Shown: positions 21,801 through 33,548, numbered from the stretch's first letter. The stretch is DNA of 64,000 nt from Limnomonas spitsbergensis (GCA_037349105.1 JAYJMM010000021.1:620001-684000); one strand, 5' to 3'. Translations and numbers: made by a program. The notes: generated from the sequence alone by a model not told the origin.

Positions 21801-23769
21801 GCACCTCTGCCGCAGTATTCAGCTAAAATCCAGCCATATGCCAGACTGTGGTTGGGGGGTCCTGCTCCGCTGGCCGGTCATGTTCTGGCCAATTGGGTCC
21901 AGCTGTGACAGAATCCTCGGCAGCCCCCCAAGAGGTGGCTTGGCATGCAAGAAAACTTCCAGTTCATATCATGTGTGAAGGTGGCCGACTCCCAAAGCAT
22001 GTAGCTGTAGTTGGTCAACTAGCCGTGACTTTGCCCCACATGTTTGCAACGCTGCCTGCTGACAGGTACCAGAAGGGAGTGCGGTACAGGCTTCAGAGCT
22101 CCGCTTAGAGCAGCTGCAGCTGTCACAGGCTGCAGCCACCGTGCAGCTCGGTGAACTCAGAGAAGAGGTGACAGCGCTGCTGGCCTGGAAAACGGAGCAA
22201 GCAGCTGCGGCGGCGATGGCGGCGGCAGCAGCTGCGGCTGCGGCTGGGGGGAGTGGTGCTGAGGCGCGTGGCGCCTGTAAGGAGCCTTCCTCGGAGTGGT
22301 TAACGCCCACAGGGTCGTCCAGGAAGGGGAACTCTGTCGACATGTCACCCGCATCGTCCTTCGTCCAGAGGCTCGAGTTCCAGGCAAGTGACGTTGAGCT
22401 GCTGACTGTGGCTTTGCCAATTGTTTAGCAGGACTCCCCCCTGGGTAGTTCCTGTAGAGTAGTATATTTGTGTGGTGCATTTACGGTATGATGTTGCATT
22501 TATTAGCATGGCGCATGCATGGCACTTCAGGTATGGACTCAGCCTGCTGCCTGACAGCTCAGAGGTCCTCAGAGACCACAACAGGGAAAGAGGAGGGGGG
22601 ACAATTGGGGCGGCGATGTCCAGGACAGGCAAGAAAGTGAAATGCGTGCATTGGAAGGCCACTGTTTATTTCAGGGAGCTTCAATAAAAAGTCAGCCTCA
22701 TCATGTCAAACAGTCGGGAGGGCCTGGTGCAGGGAGCTCTATTGCTTGGGGCCCTAGACGTGGGCTGGTCAAGATGTCATCCCCATAAGCCAATTCGTGG
22801 CTGCCCAGCTGCCTGCCAAAGATGGCCTGGTGTGCATTGAAATAATCACCGTTCGTTAAATGTATGGGCCTCTGCACTCTGCTCAAGGGCACACGCCCCT
22901 GTGTGCTCTAAGCTCGCCTGCCTGCCCAAGATCCCCTGTCTGCCCAACACCCCCTGTCTGCCTGATACCCCATGCAGAACTCAATGCAGCGTGTGGAGGA
23001 GCGAGTGAGGGAGGCGGCGGCCAAAGAGGCGGCGGCTAAGAAGTGGAAGTGAGTGGAAGCCATGACTGAGCCATTCCTGAGACACAGCGTACCAAACCAT
23101 TTTTGACCACCTATGTATCTATACCAACATCTTCCTGTGTTCTTCTGCCCTGATTTTTGCGACCCTGCTTGCTTGGCATGCGGATGTTGCAGCCAACAAG
23201 CGCGGGATACGGAGGAGTGGCGATCCGAGCTTGAGCTCAAGGACAGGGTGAACCAGAAAGTGGTGAAGGCGTTGGAGTCCGACCTTGAGGAGGCAAAGCT
23301 CAAGGTGGGAATGTAGAGCTTTGGGGGCGCAGTGTTATATATTTAGTGCACATCAGACTTAAGGTGGTGCGCAGTGCGCACCGCCTGGGCTAATGGGGAC
23401 CAAACCTTGAGCAGCCTACGGCCAGCGGCTTAAGCATGAGAGCTTCGTGCACCAAGCCCTTTGATCGTAGGCTGGGGTGGAACTCTTAGAGTAGCTGAAG
23501 CACTAAAATGTAGCATTGTTAGGGGCGGGAACTGCCAGCTATAATTAAATATCATGGAAATATACCCCCCCCCTTGACACTAGGTTATCGGGCTAAACCA
23601 CGATTTTGAGACTGTCTATTCTTGGCGTTTACCAAGGCATTGACGCAGTTCTGACAGAGCACCTTGACCCTCACAGATTGGCATGCTGGAGGGCCAGGTG
23701 CAAGATTTGCAACAGATGTTCGTGAGCTCACCTGGTCCGTCACGGAGGGGGACGACTGAGATGAGCTGA
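15827..23769 (+). CDS. Ankyrin-repeat and coiled-coil protein, 13 exons
   Basis: Exons: 15827-15925, 16024-16155, 16485-16575, 16960-17075, 17286-17811, 19396-19579, 19922-20024, 20985-21155, 21510-21614, 22066-22383, 22978-23048, 23193-23304, 23677-23769. All phases agree and give 706 residues. Exons 1-5 encode about four to five ankyrin repeats (DRTALHLAAAAGHSDVVCELL, DGNLPVHMAAEQ, GREPAVIELLTGAG, PADLAVRNGHVGVAGLFIDYG, GQTPIDLAAGDEA). A Pro/Ala-rich linker ending in a poly-Asn run follows. The second half is almost entirely helical and rich in Glu, Gln, Lys and Ala, a long coiled coil, with a poly-Ala tract near 22200-22250. It is probably a scaffold or adaptor, but no family can be named. 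The acceptor before 16960 is weak. Exon 5 may extend to 18729 through a minisatellite. Introns after 16155 and 22383 have GC donors. Confidence 0.82.
16315..16455 (-). repeat. Short interspersed repeat, copy 5
   Basis: Inverted copy starting TGTGCGCAAAAAACGC and ending GTGATGTAGCTAAGTGTAGC. In an intron of the ankyrin gene. Confidence 0.65.
16778..16938 (-). repeat. Short interspersed repeat, copy 6
   Basis: Inverted, well-preserved copy: AGTGCGCCTTTGGAGGC at one end, TGATGTAGCTGATTTGTAGC at the other. It ends only about 20 bp before the proposed acceptor at 16959, so it supplies the polypyrimidine or branch region of that intron. Confidence 0.75.
17789..18729 (+). repeat. 38 bp minisatellite framed by duplicated 5' splice sites
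   Basis: About 23 copies of a 38 bp G-rich unit (GGTGGTATGCCGGTGGGG at its core) fill about 17812-18690. Because 38 is not a multiple of three, the plus frame cycles through all three phases without a stop and gives a 38-residue repeat. Both flanks carry the same phrase, AACAACAACAACGTT then CCCAGCAG followed by GT, at 17789-17811 and 18709-18729. These are two possible donors 918 bp (306 codons) apart in the same phase. Confidence 0.9.
19078..19345 (+). repeat. Short interspersed repeat, copy 7 (compound)
   Basis: Head at 19078 (CAGGATGCTTCAGCTCC), tail near 19310-19340 (CCAAAGGTAGTCTGGTGC). The middle is longer than usual and contains repeated GGGCGACTGGGCGG-like phrases. In an intron of the ankyrin gene. 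Confidence 0.55.
19640..19765. repeat. GGATCCGGATCC short tandem repeat
   Basis: GGATCCGGATC and variants occur about eight times in this intronic stretch, with GGATCACAGTGG-like spacers. Confidence 0.7.
20318..20478 (+). repeat. Short interspersed repeat, copy 8
   Basis: CAGGATGCTTCAGCTACAC head, GTTTGGTTCCCCTCAGCCC middle, GGTCTGGTGCGCACTAAAAA tail. A nearly full-length reference copy, in an intron of the ankyrin gene. Confidence 0.8.
20715..20984 (+). repeat. 60 bp tandem array of 3' splice sites
   Basis: The acceptor of the exon starting at 20985 (ACTGCCTTGCAG then GAGGGTG) is preceded by four tandem copies of an about 60 bp unit, with CTTGCAG at 20738, 20803 and 20863 and a mutated GCAAG at about 20923. 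Single-base length changes put the decoys out of frame or before stops, so correct use of the last acceptor matters. Confidence 0.85.
21805..21960 (+). repeat. Short interspersed repeat, copy 9
   Basis: Diverged copy: GTATTCAGCTAAAATCCAGC head, GGCCGGTCATGTTCTGGCC middle, GGCATGCAAGAAAACTTCC tail. Intron of the ankyrin gene. Confidence 0.6.
22678..22852 (+). repeat. Short interspersed repeat, copy 10
   Basis: Diverged copy with GGGAGGGCCTGGTGCAGGG and GGCCTGGTGTGCATTGAAA. Intron of the ankyrin gene. Confidence 0.55.
23350..23512 (-). repeat. Short interspersed repeat, copy 11
   Basis: Inverted copy: GGTGGTGCGCAGTGCGC at one end, AATGGGGACCAAACCTTG in the middle, GAGTAGCTGAAGCAC at the other end. 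Last intron of the ankyrin gene. Confidence 0.7.
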
Positions 23770-24815
23770 GGACAGTTTAGAACCCTGAATGTAGCAGAAG
23801 CTGCAAAAGGAGTTCGAGGCAAATAGGTCTCTGGTTTTAGGGTGTGACGTTGGTGGAACTGTTCGGTTACTATTTCGGGTGGTGTTTATTCCGTTTTCCA
23901 GCTGATGCGCTAGCTAGTAGCATGTACCTGATGCCCGTGTTTCCGTAATGCTCAGTTTTGTGCTTCCATATTTTTAAGGATGGGTTACTTTATCTTAAAA
24001 TGAAAAATGCAAAGGGCGATAATCTAGGAAGATTGTCAAACGTTCGGTCTCACTCCTAATTATGTAGGAGTCTCATTTGCAATCCTCGGTATCCACGTCT
24101 CATTTTGTGATTGGGGTATACACTTTGCACTTTAGGGGTCATTCCACCTCCACCGAGTTGTGGTACTGTATGTTGGTTTCTTGCCCAATGGTGTCACAGT
24201 TTTCCCGATGTCTTGCACCTGGCCATGTTGGATGATAGAAGAGTCTGCTCGCCCTACTAGTATTAAGTGCTCCAACCGGTTTGCGGGCACGTGCCATGTT
24301 TAGAACGGTGCATGTCACTGCACGCTCGGCCTCGTGGGACTGGTAGGGAATGACTAGGCTCAATTCCAGCTACCATGCACAGCCTGGGCCGTGGTGCAGC
24401 CATGCCATCCTCCTATGTGAGGGGGCAGGAACATGGAACCCGGCACTCTAGTCGGGGGTGAGAGAAGATCGTGTGGCGGATTCAATCCCTCAACCTCTGG
24501 TCCTTGTGCCAATTGCCATGTATGACAATGTTTCATGTGATAATCCGCTGGACTGTCAAACCTTCACTACTTCCAATGCATTTTAACAGGGGTCACTGCC
24601 TATAGCAGACTGGCCACCGTGTCCATGAGTCAATGCCAAAAATAATCAAACATGGCCGCAATGACCCATTTGATATAATGATATTCTACCCATTTACAGC
24701 GTTACCGATGTTTCAGTCTCTCTTCAAGGACACCCTGATGTGGAGTGGCTAGCAGTGAGCAGGACCCGCTCCAGATTCCCCACCGTTATTTACTGGCTAA
24801 CAGAAAAAGCTATGC
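23770..24815. other. Convergent intergenic region
   Basis: Lies between the stops of the ankyrin gene and the OSCP gene and holds both 3' ends. On the minus strand a TGTAA (plus TTACA at 24694-24698) about 120 bp after the OSCP stop may be its poly(A) signal. A dispersed repeat occupies 24322-24497. Confidence 0.5.
24322..24497. repeat. Dispersed repeat, copy also at 61331-61505
   Basis: Shared phrases include CTGGTAGGGAATGA, CCTCCTATGTGAGGGGG and CCTCAACCT in the same order and spacing as in the copy 37 kb away. About 175 bp. No coding potential. Confidence 0.7.
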
Positions 24816-26636
24816 TCAGCCCAGCAGGTCCCGCTCCAACTTATCCACTAGGTTGCGGTACTCCTCATCCTTCTTGCTGTCAGACTTGTCCACAAGCCTG
24901 TCCTCAAACTCCAAAACAAAGCCACCTTGGATCCTCTTGTCCACCTGAAGAGGATGTAGGAATGTCGTCAAATAGCATCATCCAAAATCAATACCGACAG
25001 TTATTTCATGCTCTGTACCCATGTGCGCAAATGGCCTGCTTCACTGCTTGTGTGTATGGAACATCAAGCTGCGAACATCCAGGCACAAACTCAAATCTTC
25101 ATACATCCTTGCTGAAGGTTACGAACTGTCCAATCTCATCAAGAAACCCAGCTATCTTTCATTTCGGACACATAGCTGTCAATCTAATCTCGTGTCCTAG
25201 GGCCTAAGTCTTGGTTTACTCATGTGCACAGGAGAACACTGTCTTCATACCTGTGCAGTTGACCAGTGGTTTGCCCCAGTGTTCTCGGGTACCTCTCTCC
25301 ACCCCCCCCCCTTTCTTTTCTCCGGGATATGTCAGGTTTCTTCTTGAAGGGCTACAGAAGCGCTGAATCTTACGCGTGTTTGCTGAATTGCCATAACAGC
25401 CTGTTTCCGTTCATCACTTCTGTTTGTACATTGACCGAATTCGGGGCGTGGTGTATCGAAATTTCGGAGCAAGTTGGGTGCGGCGGTGGCATGTGTGATG
25501 AAAAACTCATCCACAAACTCAAACGTACCTTCTCCTTAGCCACCAGTTGGAAGCCCTTCTCGACGTACTTCAGGGCCTCCTTGCGCACCTCCTCCCTCTC
25601 CATCTTGTCCAAAGGCTTTAGAGGTGACCAGAGAGCAGGACACAAACATTTTAAACTTGAGGGCAGATTTAATTCAATGGAAGCATCCATTCACTAGATG
25701 GATCCCATGGAGTATCCATTCAGCCAACAATGAATGCGTCAGCCAACACACCGGTCCCATATACCGGAAGTCGGGTTGCAAATCGCGTGACCCTCACAAA
25801 AGGATTCCTTTCATGCTGATGTGTTGGAGCAAACAGCCGTTCTAGTGCTCTCCCATGCGAGCGTACCATAGCGGTGACAATGGTGCAGTAAACCTCCTTC
25901 TTGTGAGCAAGCTGGAGGTCATCGAACGCCTTCGCGATGTCAAAGGTCGCTAGCAGGACATTCTCCTCGGCCAATGACGCTGCGTGATTAAATTGAGGAG
26001 GATATCAGTACCGGTACCAGGCAGTACGTGCAGCATGCACCCGGTAATGCTGGTCACGCCCATGACCATGCCAACTCACAGAAGAACCTCTTGGTGACCT
26101 CTGTTGCTGGCGAGTCCTTCAGCACTGCGTCAATCACTGCCTTGCGCACCAGTGGTGGAAACAAGGGATCCGCGGCCATCCTCCTCAAATCTGGCAGGGT
26201 CTTGATGGCCTCAGCAAACTGCAAATGAACCCAGGATCAGCCTCAGCTTGCTGCATCATCATGCTGCATTGCTCATACCTGGTGGATCTCATCTTGGACC
26301 TTGTCCAACACGTTCTCCTTGGCCGCAATTTGCCACACGAGAGTAGCGATAGATTGCGACATGCCATACAGCTGCAACGGTGGAATAGGCTGCGAAAAAA
26401 ATCATGTGAGACGACGAGGTCATACTCGACGACAGGATTGATATTCTTACCAGCTTGATCTCCACGTTTGGTTTAGCAGCGGCCGTTGTTGCCATAGCTC
26501 GAACCTAAAGCAACATCATCAAGGGCCACCATCAGCACTTACGATCGGATAGGGGGGCATGGAAGCATACCATGATGGTAGCACTGCTTGCTTGCTCAGC
26601 CTGGCGCATCAACGAGGCAGCGGCGCGAAGCATCAT
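24816..26636 (-). CDS. ATP5: Mitochondrial ATP synthase subunit OSCP (F1Fo subunit O/delta)
   Basis: Seven exons: 26636-26571, 26504-26451, 26389-26279, 26218-26080, 25979-25867, 25615-25529, 24944-24816. Phases agree and give 232 residues, a normal length for the family. The start MMLRAAASLMRQAEQ is Arg/Ala/Ser-rich and lacks acidic residues up to Glu14, as in a mitochondrial presequence. The mature part has the family signatures PLQLYG followed by IATLVWQIAAKENVLDKV, then LFPPLVRKAVIDAVL, LAEENVLLATFDIAKAFDDL, and the C-terminal DKRIQGGFVLEFEDRLVDKS, corresponding to the conserved I-GG-E-D-VD-S block. OSCP forms the peripheral-stalk cap that holds F1 against Fo. The plastid delta subunit is related, but the presequence and C-terminal block fit OSCP better. 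Confidence 0.9.
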
Positions 26637-27147
26637 CTTCGCTGATATTCACAAAAAGGTCAGGCCTGGACGTCCGGTCAATTAAAATAAAGAGCAACCC
26701 TGCAGTTGGAGCGATCTGCAGGGTCCTCCGATGCAAAAGCCCGTCGAGCACGCCGTATTTGCCGAACTTTAACCACCCTTACATGCAGGTGCAACCCAGG
26801 GGTGCAACCTAGCATACAGGTCAGCAATCACGGCGAATTGGCCATTAGCACAGCATTAATCTGATATCTGATACATTGTTATCAAGCATTATAGGTCTGC
26901 AATCATCATCACTCATAAGTGAACGTACTGCATGGATAGTTTAAATCTCTCTTCAAACATCAGGCCACCTCTCGGAGTAAGAGCTGGCCATGAAGCTGTG
27001 AAGCTGCAACTCATGGCGAAATGGCTCAGCAGGGGAATCTATCTGTGTCAGGACTTAGGCAGCACCTGGCAACAAGGGCATCAAGTTCAGCACCCTATAC
27101 TCCCTCCAGGTCAGTCCCCATGCTGCCACTGTTTGTAATTGTTCATT

Positions 27148-27312
27148 TGAGGGTGCTTCAGCTGAAATGCAGCTACAACACGGGCTTTGGACCCGCTATC
27201 CATGCGAAGTGTGCCCTTTGCTTGGGCCATACACACCGTAGGCCAGTCTTGTTTTGGTTCCACTTTGCCCAGTGGTAGGTGGCCTCCCCATATTGGTCTG
27301 ATGCAGACTAAA
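27148..27312 (+). repeat. Short interspersed repeat, copy 12
   Basis: GGGTGCTTCAGCTGAAATGC head, TTGTTTTGGTTCCACTTTGC middle, GGTCTGATGCAGACTAAAAG tail. This copy is intergenic, so the family is not restricted to introns. Confidence 0.7.
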
Positions 27313-28899
27313 AGTAACACTGCTCGCCATGCAACGTGCTTGATGGCTCATAATGTGCCACCCTTATCACTGCTACGCTCAGAATGCTAATCCATGTCAA
27401 CTACAGACTGGAGGGTTTAGTGGAGGAAGCCCTGTTATTTCGGCCAATCATATTGTCGTCCTGGCCAGCTCAGCATTGGCTGGGCAAACCAAATTGGCAA
27501 GCGGTGGGTGCGCCGAGCTGGCAGCACCCTGCCAGCACATTCTAGGGCAATATCAGAATCTTGATTATTGCTCACACGCAACTGGGTCTGACTAAAGCAT
27601 TTGAATTTGCATACGATGTGCACTACTGCACTATCATTTCCACAGTGTGCTTCAGGGTGTGTCCAACCTAAAAGAGAATCAGTGATGCTACTGCTCAGCG
27701 TGTTGCGCGTGTCGACTTAAAGTGGAGTAGTGGACAGACTGACAGACAGTGAGACAGTCCAGTCTCTGCTGAAAATCTTGTCCATGCGGACACACTTCGA
27801 GTCTACCCCCTCCTCCTCCTCCTTCACAGTCCACACCTCACCCCACAACATATTATTTCTCCCTCCATCAGGCCATCACGCATGGGCCTGCCATTTACAA
27901 AGTGCACAAAATACCCCATTGGCCTACTAAGCTACGACATGAGTGGTCGGCAAGGTCCAGCGGATATGCGCCGTTCTAAACCTGATATCCGCTTCGTGGC
28001 ATGGGATAAAATAAGTCCTGCCGTAGCCCATCCCCAAGGCAAGGCGGGTGCGGCTGCATGTGGCGAGGGAGGCGGCAACAAAGGCGCAGATCATGGGCCT
28101 GACTAGCGTGGCAGTTGTGGCGCCGCCGTGACAGTGGACCAACGCATTTTGCTGTGGCTGAAATGTGGCTGTGGCTGCGGCAGTAACTTGGGTGCAGGGG
28201 AGCCCCATCCCCGGTCATCTCCGCATGCGCGTGCGCGGTGATTCACCATGCGCATGGTGAAATATGTACAAGCAATGGCAAGTTCGTGCTGCGCGTGTCC
28301 CACCAACAGCTCACTTGCATCATCACATCAGTGCATACGCTGGCGGGACAGAAAAGTGACGAGTATGTTTAGTCAGAGACTTGCCGCTCCTCTACACATA
28401 CGCGGAATACCCGGGCAGACAGCTGGTTGGCATACGGTATGCTAGTGCCGCACAGACAAGTTGAATTATGTGGCGCTTTGGCGCCTATTTCTCAACAAGA
28501 GCCTGACGGACGTGGACGAATGGATAGACTAATGGACTGACACGTGGCAAGGGGACTTCACCACCCGGACTTCTCGCCCGTGACACACGGGTTGATTACT
28601 TGGGGGGGGGGGGCTCCCGGTGGGGGGCTCCGCAGAATATTACTCATACGCCCGAAATTATTGAGACAGCATGAGTCATGATACCTCCATATGATTCATG
28701 GGTGGGCTCCTGTAGGAAGATGATCGGACCATGCCCAATCAGTCGCCGTGCACCTGTCTCATGTCTTCGTATGCCGCTACATCTTGCGAAACGTCGCTTG
28801 CCTCTGACACTGAGGGGTCGTAGCATGTGACATGCTGTCCGCCAAGGCATCGCCCCAGTGTCCGCATCCATTAGGTCCTAGGCACCTATGAGACCGGCC

Positions 28900-29045
28900 T
28901 CACAACATACGTGTGGGTGTGTCTCGCTTTCCTAACCTCCTTTCTAACGCTGATAAGATGTGGCTGACGAATCCTGCCTGGATGAGGGTTTCAAAACCAC
29001 GAAACCCTTCTTCGATGTCATCGATGCCATACCTTGCCAGAAATG
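28900..29045 (-). other. Short protein-like open frame, possible exon or gene fragment
   Basis: A frame of about 40 codons bounded by stops, with no ATG at the front. Its composition looks like real protein: ARYGIDDIEEGFRGFETL followed by a helix and an Arg/Lys-rich end. A possible acceptor AG lies at its front. It may be an isolated exon of an unseen gene or a decayed fragment. No family is recognised. Confidence 0.25.
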
Positions 29046-29377
29046 CAATATTTTATTGCCGTCAGCGAGATTTGTTTGGCAGCTCATTTTTCTCGAGGTA
29101 GACATTGACTGAAGGCACGAAACAAGGGCTCTTATTCATGTTGTCAACTCAGCAACACAGAAACACTTCATCTATGGTCTCTCGAATAATCTTGCCGCCA
29201 ACAAGCCATAAGCCAAGCAACACGTTTTTTATGAGTTGACAACAACAAATACCCTATTTACTTGAATAGCGCATCCGTCATAGAAAAGGATAAACGTGCA
29301 CCTCGGGGCACCCACATTTCTGACTTGGAAACATTTACATTGCAAGGCACTTTAACCCATATTACTGCAGCATCGTG

Positions 29378-30904
29378 ATGAAGCACGCACGTGAAGCAAC
29401 TCTGGCGACGAGGTGGTCCGATGACGAGGACGAGGTATGTCACAATTACATAGCTCGGTGTGGAAAATGTAGATGTTAATCTTACGACTGACTCGTTTCA
29501 ATGTATTTTCCTGTTTTGAAGGGGGAGACTGGCACCATGTGCGAGGGGATTTTGACTTCTCTTTCCTGCTGCCAGTGCGGAGTGGTAGCTACCCCCCAGT
29601 GGCGTGAAGGCCCCCAAGGTGACAAGGCCAGGTGGTCTTGCCTGAGGCACTTGCTTAATTCATGTGTGAATGGCTGGGAGGCCTGATGCACTGAAGGAAT
29701 TATATGCCTGCCGCCCTGGCAGTGGGCTGGTGGACCTGACAAGTTCTTGTTGGCCTTGTTTGGGGGTGTAGGACCCAAGACACTCTGCAACGCATGTGGC
29801 GTCAAGTACTACCGCAGCCAGCAGTCAAAGTCAAAGCAGTCAAAGAAGACTGGTGCTGGGAGTAGTGGAAAGGCTGCCAAGGTTAGTCGAGGGAGTGTGG
29901 TGATGCATGCAGTTTTATGCATATCATGGCGATCATAGAGGCCTCATGTTGAGGAGAGTGGGACTGAACCTGACACAAATGTCCAGGGCCGGAGGCGTAA
30001 GGTGCAGCTGCTGAAGAGCAGTGCTGGCCGCGATTCGTGGGAGGAAGCCTTCGCCCACTCTCCGGCTATGTCGGACAACAGTGAGGAGTCTGAGGAGCAC
30101 GTGGCTGCGCTGAGCTTACTGTTCTTTGCTGGAGTGCAACCTGTGGATGGTCTTCTTGGCAGGCCTGACCCACCAGAATCCTTAGCCATGGATACAGTGG
30201 TGAGTGCATTAAGTGCTGCTTTGATGCATATGAAGGCACCATTTGCCAAATAGCCTTTGAGCCTTGCTCTCTCTCTACACTTTTGCCGACTGGCCCTAAA
30301 GCCTTGCAATTTTTCTACACTTTTGCATGCACGTGGGACTCTTGAACTAAAATGTATGTAGCAGAACTCTTGCCTGCTTTGGCTCTAGCTTTGGTCCTCA
30401 TGCAGCTCCTCCTCGCTACCGCAGGTGTTTGACCAGGCCGCTGCCAAGAATATTATGAACAGCATCACAGCCTGCCTCCCTGGCCAGGACCTTTTGCTCC
30501 TCCAGCAAATGCAGGCAAGCCTGCAGCAGGCGTATGTAGAGCTGCAGGCTGCCGACGCCGCAACCTTGGAAATGGCCCAGGTTAGTGTGCATGAGAGTAG
30601 ACACTGTCGTGATCAAACAGGTTGGGTTTCATGAGGCCAGTCGTATATACAATTATAAAAGTCGTGATGGTATGTTGATATGTGGTATGCCTCACTCAAG
30701 GGATGTGTACGTGTTTGCCTGATGCAGTTTTTGAACGAGAAAAAAGTGCAAGCAACGAGTGCCCGTGAGCGAGCCCACTCGGCTGCGCAGCTGCTGTTGG
30801 AAGAGATGAGGCTGCTGGAGAAACAGTACGCGCTGAGTGAAGTTCTGTTCCTACCGGGAAAGCAAAGCGAGGGGATTGTCACAGAGCCTGTGCCTGGATC
30901 TTGA
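29378..30904 (+). CDS. GATA-type zinc-finger transcription factor
   Basis: Exons: 29378-29434, 29522-29618, 29772-29881, 29987-30199, 30425-30580, 30728-30904. All are in phase and give 269 residues. An alternative acceptor at 29938 would add 16 codons (285 residues). The zinc finger CX2CX18CX2C is split by an intron: CCQCGVVATPQWREGPQ lies in exon 2, and GPKTLCNACGVKYYR in exon 3. The 18-residue loop and LCNACGVKYYR are as in plant GATA factors, which bind (A/T)GATA(A/G). A basic SKSKQSKKTG tail follows, likely a nuclear signal. The rest is acidic then helical, with Gln/Leu-rich segments that may dimerise. TGTAA at 30941-30945, about 37 bp after the stop, is a good chlorophyte poly(A) signal. 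The start codon is the first ATG in the exon, and an upstream coding exon cannot be excluded. Confidence 0.9.
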
Positions 30905-33548
30905 TGACGTTGTAGTGTGAGAGCGCATCTATTTTGGCAGTGTAATGCGTTGAGTCGCAAATATAATGCATTAGTCCCACTGAGTAGCGATTTCGTCCTT
31001 CATTATGTTGGCCTCACATGCCATTCTTGCAGCTTAGGTGGTTGTTGCCAATGAAGATGTACCCCTGACACTGATTTCGCAGCTCCAGGTTGATGTTAAG
31101 TTCCTATGCTGCACTTATTGCGTTGTGGTTGCATGGGCGGAAACAGCCCAGAGAGACATGTTGAAGGCTGATATGATAGTCACTTTGATTATTTCTACCT
31201 TGGGAAACCTCTACCCTCTCTTTCAACCTCCCTGTACTTCATGCACTGGAAACTATTAGTGCCGTCTGTGGCATCAGCATGCTACATGCGTAGCTTCGTT
31301 TGATTGAGTTGTGCCTCTAATTTCTTTAGGATTCCGGGGTTACTTGTACCATGTTTCTTGTACCATACTATGAACAGTGATAGTCATAGGTACTAAATCG
31401 CTATGGTAGTGGCACACTTTTCCACTGGGCTGTGGGCAGTAGATATTTTCCGCTAATTAGTTTTATTCTGAGCATTTCAAGCCGTGCCCTGAATAAAACG
31501 ATATTATAAAACGATATTGAGCCGTTGTTTCTCTTTGTATCTGTAGTTATTAATCATTTGTTCCAGTTTGTCGAGAGAAACCCGCTGCACTTCGATCCCC
31601 TTTCTCGATTGTAATAACTGGAGACGTGATTCTTTGGAGGCCAGACACGAAAAATTGACCCTAAGGCTCGCTTAAAGATGCCCTTTGTCTCAATATTGCC
31701 ATGAATAACATACCGCACAATTTCTGGTCCGAAGCTATGCCGAGTTGAACAAACCAGTGAAGCAATTTGTCAGGAAGCTGCCTTAACGATGCTTTCCCTG
31801 GGCTGTGCCCTTCAAACATTAGTAGAAAATTCCGTGAAACAACTTTGTCCGTGTGTGCCCTATTCATGCTTCCCTTGGGCTGCACCTATCTTACGTCTGT
31901 GATATCATCATATGAAGTGGGGTAAATCTATCGGGTGCAATAGTAGTGGGCTTGTAATTGGCCCGAGTGTTATGCTCTGTCTCCTTCCCGCCTATTTCTT
32001 TCCTCTGGAATGTGCACTTTGTTTTCTATTACAAGGCTGGGGGACCAACACCCTGGACAAGTGGGACCCTTTAATATTCCAAAACTAAAACGTCATTTTT
32101 GCTTTGATGCATGGCTACTAAGTGTTTGAAAGTAGGAGGGGACGTAATGATTGATAAATTGTGACCTCGTGCCGAGAAGGGGGGAGGGGCCAAGCAAACT
32201 GGCCCCCCCATCATCAATTTATTTTAACGACCCCTGCCTGACGCCCCCCCACCCCGTCCCGCCCCCTCCAGCCTCCGGAACCTAGTCAACCCTCAATTTC
32301 TCTATCAGAAATACTACTTTTTGAGGGGGGAAGGGGCATATTCCCCAAGAAGGCAAAAAAAAGCAAAAATCTAGACCTTAACATAGCGTACAACGTCCTC
32401 ACCAAAATTCAGAGCCTCCCATAGGTCGTTCCAGTGCGTTGTTGCCATGGACGAGACAAGGTAACCGGACTAGGAGAGAGTCTATGAATTTTAAGACCTT
32501 AAAAGAAAACTCGCAGACTGCAGCTTTTGCTTGTAATGTCATAGCAGCCAATGGTGTACTGCTTGACTCAAAGAATGGGCATCAGGGCATACCAACAACA
32601 GTGGATTTAGTTGCAGAGCATCCACCTCTGCAAAATGGGATGTCTAGGGGATCTGGTTTTATATCGTGCTATATTTTATGACGCAAACGACAGCATTTGC
32701 AACGAGGAAAGCAATTGTGTAGCTCTCGTCTCAATTTTGTGACTAAAAATGTACCGTATGTCGATTAATTTTTCTTTAAATCGCTTTTTTTGTGACCCCC
32801 CTCCCCAGCCCAGCCCCCCAACTTTGCCCCCCCTTGTCTTCCCTCCCTTGGGCTACAAACCGTTTAAGACCAGATTTATAATGCTCTCGTCCAGATCTAC
32901 ATTTTGGGATTTATATTTGTTTTTTGTTTCTCAACTTTGGGGAACATATTTGTTTTTCTACCCTCCCCTCGCCTCGTACTACGGCGCCCAAGGGTTTGCA
33001 AATCAGTGTGACTTGCCAAGGGATTCATCCCCGAAATTTCTCTATATTTTGGAAAGTGCCAGGCTGGCGGAGTGGAGGGGTCCACCTACAACACAGAAGT
33101 CCTGGATGAACACTTGAACCAACTGTGACCTGTTGGGGCAGCATGGGGCAACCCGCAGGGCTGTGGTCGAATGATTGAGGTTCAACTGGCGCAATATAGT
33201 TGTAACCAATGCCTATCTAGAAGGGATTGACTGAAGAGGGGACACCGATGTTGAGGCATATGTCAGGCGAACAATAAATGATTAAATGAAACGCCCGATT
33301 GTGAAACGCCAGCAGTGAAACGCCGTTCATACCTTTTTATGATCCTCGCCCTGCGCCCTCATGCCTCCAACACGTCAGCACGGAAACCATCCCTCCATCA
33401 TCGCCATCGCTTGCATTATTTTGTTTTGTAGTCTGCTCAACTTAAGAACCCTGTTTGATCTGGTAGTCTGGTCTGATCTCCCATTCTTCCTCCATCCAAG
33501 CTTCTTTCAATCGGCGTGTAAGCGGGCACTTGAGCATATACGTTCAAG
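30905..33548. other. Intergenic region upstream of biotin carboxylase
   Basis: AT-richer than its neighbours, with several C-runs and G-runs (about 32170-32290 and 32795-32850). Open frames are low-complexity or out of context. It contains the GATA gene 3' end and the promoter of the biotin carboxylase gene. Confidence 0.5.

Larger units (their letters stand above)
26637..29377. other. Intergenic region between divergent OSCP and GATA genes
   Basis: About 2.7 kb holding the promoters of both genes. Open frames here lack any family signal. It contains an interspersed repeat (27148-27312), a G-run (28603-28616) and a short protein-like frame on the minus strand at 28900-29045. Confidence 0.45.

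Noticed and set aside
32749..33117. 122-codon frame upstream of biotin carboxylase
   Set aside because: Phe/Pro-rich product of C-runs and AT-rich spacer, with no protein-like pattern.
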